This document shows positions 57,343 to 64,000 of a DNA stretch of 64,000 nt, piece after piece. Every line of letters starts with the position of its first letter. Positions within the stretch are counted from its first letter, which is position 1. The stretch covers positions 104,120,353 to 104,184,352 of the forward strand of contig NC_045436.1 in assembly GCF_002776525.5 (NCBI RefSeq). Direction: 5' to 3'. The DNA comes from Piliocolobus tephrosceles (taxonomy: Eukaryota > Chordata > Mammalia > Primates > Cercopithecidae). The notes beneath the pieces are model-generated. The model made no database searches. It was not told where the DNA came from and was given only the letters and a program-made list of their open reading frames with translations. A program made the position numbers and the translations under genes.

Positions 57343-58368
57343 GATGGTCCATTCTAAGATGGCCGAATAGGAACAGCTCCAGTCTGTGGCTCCCAGCGTG
57401 ATCGACACAAAAGATGGGTGATTTCTGCATATCCAACTGAGGTACCTGGTTAATCTCACTGGGACTGGTCGGACAGTGGGTGCAGTCCACAGAGGGTGAG
57501 CCAAGCAGAGTGGGGCATCACCTCATCTGGGAAGTGCAAGGAGTTGGAGGATTTCCCTTTCCTAGCCAAGGGAAGCTGTGACAGACTATACTGGGAAAAT
57601 CAGGACACTGCCACATAAACACTGTGGTTTTCCAATGGTCTTAGCAAACAGTACACCAGGAGAAAATATCCCATGCCTGGCTCAGTGGGTCCCACACCCA
57701 CAGAGCCTTGCTCACTGCTAGTCCGAGATTGAACTGCAAGCCTGGCTGGGGGAGGGACGTCCGCCACTGCTGAGGCTTGAATAGGTAAACAAAATGACCA
57801 GGAAGCTCAAACTGGGTGGAGCCCACCACAGCTCAACGAGGCCCACCTGCCTCTGTAGACTCCACCTCTGGGGGCAGGGCATAGCTGAATAAAAAGGCAG
57901 CAGAAACTTCTGCAAACTTAAACATCCCTGTCTAACAGCTCTGAAGAGAGCAGTGTTTCTCCCAGCACGGTGTTTGAGCTCTGAGAATGGATGGACTGCC
58001 TCCTCAAGTGGGTCCCTGACCCCCGAGTAGCCTAACTGGAAGGCACCCCCAAGTAGGGGCAGACTGACACCTCACATGGCCAGGTGCCCCTCTGAGATGA
58101 AGCTTTCAGAGAAAGAATCAGGGAGCAATATTTGCTGTTCTGCAATATTTGCTTTTCTGCAGCCTCCGCTGGTGATACTCAGGCAAACAGGGTCTGTAGT
58201 GGACCTTCAGGAAACTCCAATAGACCTGCAACTGAGGGACCTGACTGTTAGAGGGAAAACTAACCAACAGAAAGGAATAGCATCAACGTCAACAAAAACG
58301 ACATCCACACCAAAACCCCATCTGTAGGTCACCATCATCAAAGACCAAAGGTAGATAAAACCATAAAG
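57343..58368 (+). promoter_or_regulatory. L1PA 5'UTR with internal promoter
   Basis: Contains AAGATGGCCGAATAGG near 57356, the region of the YY1 site (AAGATGGC) that positions L1 transcription starts. Moderately GC-rich for the window, with many CpGs already decayed to TG/CA. Confidence 0.85.
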
Positions 58369-59449
58369 ATGGGGAGAAACCAGAGTAGAAAAGCTGAAAA
58401 TTCTAAAAACCAGAATACCCCTCCTCCTCTAAAGGATCACAGCCTCCTCGCCAGCAACGGAACAAAGCTGGATGGAGAATGACTTTGATGAGTTGATGGA
58501 AGTAGGCTTCAGAAAGTTGGTAATAACAAACTTCTCCAAGCTAAAGGAGGATGTTCAAACCCATTGCAAAGAAGCTAAAAACCTTAAAAAAAAATAGACA
58601 AATGGTTAACTAGAATAAACAGTGTAGAGAAGACCTTAAATAACCTGATGGAGCTGAAAACCATGGCATGAGAACTACGTTACGCATGCACAAGATTCAG
58701 TAACCAATTTGATCAAGTGGAAGAAAGGGAATCAGTGATTGAAGATCAAATTAATGAAATGAAGTGAGAAGAAAAGTTTAGAGATAAAAGAGTAAAAAGA
58801 AACATACAAAGCCTCCAAGAAATATGGGACTATGTGAAAAGACCAAATCTACATTTGACTGGTGTACCTAAAAGTGACGGGGAGAATGGAACCAAGTTGG
58901 AAAACACTCTTCAGGATATTATCCAGGAGGACTTCCCCAACATAACAAGGTAGGCCAACATTCAAATTCAGGAAATACTGAGAACGCCACAAAGATACTC
59001 CTCAAGAAGAGCAACTCCAAGACACATAATTGTCACACTCACCAAGGTTGAAATGAAGGAAAAAATGTTAAGGGCAGCCAGAGAGAAAGGTCAGGTTGCC
59101 CACAAAGGGAAGCCCACCAGACTAACAGCAGATCTCTCAGCAGAAACTCTACAGCCAGAAGACAGTGGGGGACGATATTCAACATTCTTAAACAAAAGAA
59201 TTTTTAACCCAGAATTTCATATCCAGCCAAACTAAGCTTCTTAAGTGAAGGAGAAATAAAATTCTTCACCGGCAAGCAAATGCTGAGAGATTTTGTCACC
59301 ACCAGGCCTGGCTTTCAAGAATTCCTCAAGGATGCACTAAACATGGAAAGGAGTGACCAGTACCAGCCACTGCAAAAACATGCCAAATTGTAAAGACCAT
59401 CGATGCTAGGAAAAAACTGCATCAACTAACAGGCAAAATGACCAGCTAA
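58369..59449 (+). pseudogene. L1 ORF1 (RNA-binding protein), broken
   Basis: ATG at 58369 follows 'accataaag', the normal L1 context. The frame is lost within about 40 codons: one extra base near 58436-58445 shifts it so that TGA arises at the usual M-E-N-D-F-D position. Additional stops follow (for example 'aaaaaatagacaaatgg' near 58590). The coiled-coil, RRM and C-terminal regions can be followed by similarity to the TAA at 59447-59449. ORF1p normally forms trimers that coat L1 RNA; this copy cannot produce it. Confidence 0.85.
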
Positions 59450-59456
59450 CATCATA

Positions 59457-62400
59457 ATGACTGGATTAAATTCACACATGACAATATTAACTTTAAATGT
59501 AAATGGGCTAAATGCCCCAATTAAAAGACACAGACTGACAGATTGGATAAAGAGTCCAGACCCATCAGTGTACTGTATTCAGGAGATCCATCTCACGTGC
59601 AGGGACATACATAGGCTCAAAAGAAAGGGATGCAGGAAGACCTACCAAGCAAATGGAAAGCAAAAAAAAAAAAAGAGCAGGGATTGCAACCTAGTCTCTA
59701 ATAAAACAGACTTTAAACCAACAAAGATAAAAAAAGACAAACAAGAACATTACATAATGGTAAAGGGATCAATTCAACAAGAAGAGCTAACTATTGGGTG
59801 CATAACTATAACTATATATATATGCACCCAATACTGGAGCACCCAGGTTCATAAAACAAGTCCTTAGAGACCTACCAGGAGACTTAGACTCCCACACAAT
59901 AATAATGGGAAACTTTAACAACCCACTCTCAGTATTAGACAGATCAATGAGACAGAAGGTTAACAAGGATATCCAGGACTTAAACTCAGCTCTGCACCAA
60001 GCAGACCTAATAAACGTCTACAGAACTCTCCACCCCAAATCAACAGAATATACATTCTTCTCAGCACCACATTGCACTTATTCCAAAACTGACCACATAG
60101 TTGGAAGTAAAGCACTCCTCAGCAAATGTAATAGAACAGAAATCACAGCAAACCATCTCTCAGACCACAGTGAAATCAAACTAGAGCTCAGGATTAAGAA
60201 ACTCATTCAAAACCACACAACTACATGGAAACTGAACAACCTGCTCCTGAATGACTACTTGGTAAACAACAAAATGAAGGCAGAAATAAAGATGTTTTTT
60301 GAAACCAATGAGAACAAAGAAACAACGTACCGGAATCTCTGGGACACATTTAAAGCAGTGTGTAGAGGGAAATTAATAGCACTAAATGCCCACAAGAGAA
60401 AGCAGGAAAGATCTAAACTTGACACTCTAACATCACAATTAAAATAACTAGAGAAGCAAGAGCAAAAAAAAAAAAATCCAAAAGTTAGAAGAAGCAAGAA
60501 ATAACTAAGATCAGAGCAGAACTGAAGGAGATAGAGATACAAAAAGCCCTTCAAAAAATCAATGAATCCAGGAACTGGTTTTCTGAAAAGATCAACAAAA
60601 TTGATAGACTGCTAACAATACTAATAAAGAAGAAAAGAGAGAAGAATCAAACAGACACAATAAAAAATTATAAAGGGGATATCACCACCAATCCCACAGA
60701 TATATAAACTATGATCAGAGAATACTGTAAACACCTCCCTGCAAATAAACTAGAAAATCTAGAAGAAATTGATAAATTCCTGGACGCATACACCAACACT
60801 AAATGAGGAAGAAGTTGAATCCCTGAATAGAGCAATAACAGGCTCTGAAATTGAGGCAATAATTAATAGCCTACAACCCAAAAAAGCCCATGACCAGACG
60901 GATTCACAGCTGAATTCTACCAGAGGTACAAAGAGGAGCTGGTACCATTCCTTCTGAAACTATTCCAATCAATAGAAAAAGAGGGAATCCTCCATCACTC
61001 CTTTTATGAGGCCAGCATCATTCTGATACCAAAGCGTGTCAGAGACGCAACAAAGCAAGAGAATTTTAGAACAATATTCCTGATGAACATCGATGCAAAA
61101 ATCTTCCATAAAATACTGGAAAACTGAATCCAGCAGCACATCAAAAAGTTTATCCACCATGATCAAGTGGGCTTCATCCCTGGGATGCAAGGCTGGTTCA
61201 ACATCAACAAATCAATAAACGTAATCCGTCACATAAACAGAACCAAAGACAAAAACCACATGATTATCTCAGTAGATGTAGAAGAGGCCTTTGACAAAAT
61301 TCAACAGCTTTTCATGCTAAAAACTCTTAATAAATTCGGTATTGATGGAACATATCTCAAAATAATAAGAGCTATTTATGACAAACCCACAGCCAATATC
61401 ATACTGAATGGGCAAAAACTGGAAGCATTCTCTTTGAAAACTGGCACAAGACAGGGAGCCTTCTCTCACCACTCCTATTCAACATAGCGTTGGAAGTTCT
61501 GACCAGGGCAATCAGGCAAGAGAAAGAAATAAAGGGTATTCAGTTAGGAAAACAGGAAGTCGAATTGTCCCTGTTTGTTGATGACATAGTTGTATATTTA
61601 GAAAACCCCATCATTTCAGCCCCAAATCTCCTTAAGTGGATAAGCAACTTCAGCAAAGTCTCAGGATACAAAATCAATGTGCAAAAATCAAAAGCATTCT
61701 TATACACCAATAACAGACAAACAGAGAGCCAAATCATGAGTGAACTCCCATTCACAATTGCTACAAAGAGAATAAAATACCTAGGAATCCAGCTTAAAAG
61801 GGATGTGAAGGACCTCTTCAAGGAGAACTACAACCACTGCTCAATGAAATAAAAGAGGATGCAAATGGAAAAACATTCCATGCTCATGGATAGGAAGAAT
61901 CAATATTGTGAAAATGGCCATACTGCCCAAAGTAATTTATAGATTCAATGTCATCCCCATCAGGCAACCAATGACTTTCTTCACAGAACTGGAAAAAACT
62001 ACTTTAAAGTTCATATGGAACCAAAAAAGAACCCGCATTGCCAAGACAATCTAAAGGCAAAAGAACAAAGCTGGAGGCATCACGCTACCTGACTTCAAAC
62101 TATCCTACAAGGCTACAGTAACCAAAACAGCATGCTACGGCTACCAAAACAAAGATATAAACAATGGAACAGAACAGAGCCCTCAAAAATAACACCACAC
62201 ACCTACAACCATCTGATCTTTGAAAAATGTGACAAAAACAAGAATGGGAAAGGAGTCTGTATTTAATAAATGGCGCTGTGCAAACTGGCTAGCCATAAGC
62301 AGAAAGCTGAAACTGGATCCCTTCCTAACACCTTATACAAAAATTCATTCGAGATGGATTAAAGATTGAAATGTTAGACCCAAAACCGTAAAAACCCTAG

Positions 62401-63297
62401 AAGAAAACGTAGACAATACCATTCAGGACATAGGCATGGGCGAGGACTTCATGACTGAAGCAACAAAAGCAGTGGCAACAAAAGCCAAAATCAACAAATG
62501 GGATCTAATTAAACTGAAGAGCTTCTGCATAGCAAAAGAAACTACCATCAGAATGAACACGCAGCCTACAGAATGGAAGAAAGTTTTTGCAATCTACTCA
62601 TCTGACAAAGGGCTAATATCCAGAATCTACAAAGAACTTCAACAAATTTAGAAGAAAAAATCAAACAACCCCATCAAAAAGTGGGCAAAGGATATGAACA
62701 GACACTTTTCAAAAGAAGACATTTATGCAGCCAACAGACACATGAAAAAATGCTCATCATCACTAGTCATAAGATAAATGCAAATCAAAACCATAATGAG
62801 ATATCATCTCACACCAGATAAAATGGTGATCATTAAAAAAATCAGGAAACAACAGGTGCTGGAGAGGATGTGGAGAAATAGCAATGCTTTTGCACTGTTG
62901 GTTGGAGTATAAACTAGTTCAACCATTGTGGAAGACAGTGTGGCGATTCCTCAAGGATCTAGAACTAGAAATACCATTTGACTCAGGGATCACATTACTG
63001 GGTATATACTCAAAGGATTATAAATCATGCTACTATAAAGACACATGCACACTTATGTTTATTGTGGCACTATTCACAATAGCAAAGACTTGGTACCGAC
63101 CCAGATGTCCATCAATGATAGTCTGGATTAAGAAAATGTGGCACATATACGCCATGGAATACTATGCAGCCATATAAAAGGATGAGTTCATGTCCTTTGT
63201 AGCAACATGAATGAAGTTGGAAACCATCATTCTGAGCAAACTATCGCAAGGACAGAAAACCAAACACCACGTGTTCTCACTCATAGGTGGGAACTGA
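59457..63297 (+). pseudogene. L1 ORF2 (endonuclease/reverse transcriptase), broken
   Basis: ATG at 59457, eight bases after the ORF1 stop. The N-terminal endonuclease has N-V-N-G and Q-E-I-H motifs, then a stop at 59867. A new frame (59905-60447) carries the S-D-H-S endonuclease motif. The RT part has I-P-G-M-Q-G-W-F-N and T-R-Q-G, after which a one-base loss near 61453 shifts the frame to a stop at 61487. The catalytic box reads F-V-D-D (61574-61585) instead of F-A-D-D; both aspartates remain. The Cys-rich end is at about 62870-62900. Local palindrome at 59793-59832. Dead copy. Confidence 0.92.
59793..59832 (+). repeat. 12-bp-arm palindrome in L1 ORF2
   Basis: ATTGGGTGCATA (59793-59804) and TATGCACCCAAT (59821-59832) are perfect inverted copies around a TA-rich loop. 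The right arm is normal L1 sequence. The left arm replaces text that in L1 is unrelated, so it looks like a local template-switch copy of the right arm. Confidence 0.9.
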
Positions 63298-63538
63298 ACA
63301 ATGAGAACACTTGGACACAGGGTGGGGAACATCACACACTGGGGCCTTTCATGGGGTGGGGGCATGGGGGAGTGAAAGCATTAGGAGAAATGCCTAATGT
63401 AAATGACAAGTTAATGAGTGCAGCAAACCAACACGGCACATGTATACATATGTAACAAACCTGCACATTGTGCACATGTACCCTATAACTTAAAGTATAA
63501 TAATTTAAAAACAGAGAAAAAAATAATATGAGATCTGA

Positions 63539-63875
63539 TTAGAAGAGTGGTTACTAGAGGCTGGGGAAGGGAGGGGGCTGGGGAAGGATTGGTGAACTGG
63601 TACAAAGTTAAATAGGAGGAATAAGTCTTGGTAATTGTATTACACAGGAGGATGACTATAGATAACAATATCATATTGTATATTTCAAAATAGCCAGAAG
63701 AGAGTATTTAGATTGTTTCCACCACAAAGAAATAATAAATGTTTTAGGTGATGGATGTGCCAAATACCTTGATTTGATTGTTACACAAATATACATGTAT
63801 CAAAACATTACACTATACCCAAAAATACATAAAATTAGTCCATGTCAATTAAAAATAAACTAAAACTAAAAAAGT
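63539..63875 (+). mobile_element. Old L1M 3'UTR fragment
   Basis: 'gagtggttactagaggctgg', 'aggatgactatagataacaa', 'tatttcaaaatagccagaag', 'ggtgatggatgtgccaaata', then an A-rich tail. Plus-strand L1MA/MB-type 3' end directly abutting the L1PA right target duplication. Confidence 0.85.
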
Positions 63876-63884
63876 AAAATCAAC

Positions 63885-64000
63885 TCTGGAGTCCAACCAT
63901 TTTGGGTTCCAAATCCTAGCTCCAACACTAGCCACCCATGTGACTATTTGCAAATAACTTCTCTGAGATTCCTTATCAATAAAATAAAGATGTTAAAGAC
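63885..64000 (+). mobile_element. MIR SINE, 3' part (continues from 57342)
   Basis: 'caactctggagtccaaccat', 'ttccaaatcctagctccaac', 'cacccatgtgactatttgca', 'aataaaataaagatg' follow MIR in plus sense from just after the point reached at 57342. Runs to the window edge. Confidence 0.75.

Larger units (their letters stand above)
57329..63538 (+). mobile_element. Full-length L1PA element with TSD (inactive)
   Basis: The element spans 57343-63524, about 6.18 kb. The start 'ctaagatggccgaatagg' is the L1PA 5' end. It includes the 5'UTR (57343-58368), ORF1 (58369-59449), ORF2 (59457-63297) and 3'UTR (63298-63524). The flanks AATATGAGCTCTGA (57329-57342) and AATATGAGATCTGA (63525-63538) are a 14-bp target duplication with one difference. 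ORFs are broken by frameshifts and stops. The 5'UTR and 3'UTR variants fit the L1PA6-8 age range, older than the human-specific set. Confidence 0.95.

Overview
The window looks like a gene-poor, AT-rich nuclear segment from a catarrhine (Old World monkey or ape) genome. This rests on repeat content alone: L1PA-type LINEs, an AluY-like copy and AluS/AluJ copies, THE1/MST LTRs, and relics of MER75, MER1 and MER5A, over a floor of MIR and L2. Three runs of N (25201-25210, 38351-38750, 49223-49232) suggest a draft assembly. I found no intact host protein-coding gene, no tRNA/rRNA gene, no CRISPR array and no bacterial-type operon. Almost every open frame is either a fragment of L1 ORF2 or a chance frame inside a repeat or spacer.

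Layout. 1-4.3 kb: the 5' part of a minus-strand betaretrovirus-like (HERV-K/HML-type) provirus (gag relic, leader, primer-binding site, LTR) sits in the 5'UTR of an older minus-strand L1. A young L1PA copy with a twin-priming inversion abuts that L1's 5' end. 4.3-13 kb: a piggyBac-like (MER75-type) transposon, a truncated Alu, an MLT1-type LTR, MER5A, a GATA microsatellite, an old L1 3' end next to a 54-bp-arm palindrome, a template-switch-like rearrangement, and a short L1PA copy. 13-21 kb: MIR, old L1M sequence split by a THE1 LTR, a 24-bp tandem repeat, spacer, and an MST-type LTR. 21-28 kb: MIR, a 36-bp L1 sliver with 15-bp flanking duplications, AluJ, and L1M holding a complete minus-strand THE1 (LTR-internal-LTR), which itself carries a CpG-rich foreign insert next to an assembly gap. 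26-38 kb: unnamed LTRs, ancient repeats, a solo THE1 LTR with a perfect target duplication, an MST/MLT1-type LTR, and an ATCT microsatellite. 38-42 kb: a 400-N gap, AluS, a decayed hAT transposase, a full-length MER1-type element, L2. 43-49 kb: an older L1 carrying an AluY, an AT-rich satellite at its tail, a solo THE1, two Alus, and a GGAA/GGGA tract. 49-57 kb: mostly spacer with MIR/L2/MLT1 relics and one CpG-enriched non-repeat stretch (51.75-52.37 kb), the best candidate for host regulatory or first-exon DNA. 57.3-63.5 kb: a full-length but inactivated L1PA, nested beside an older L1 3' end within a MIR.

The mobile elements form a readable stratigraphy rather than a pathway: MIR/L2, then L1M, then MLT1/MST/THE1 and DNA transposons, then Alu and L1PA. 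The most noteworthy signals are structural: a 54-bp-arm hairpin whose four mismatches are all G:U in one strand, a compound direct-plus-inverted duplication at 11.9 kb, a new palindrome inside the full-length L1, the CpG-rich insert in THE1, and the CpG-enriched unique block near 52 kb.
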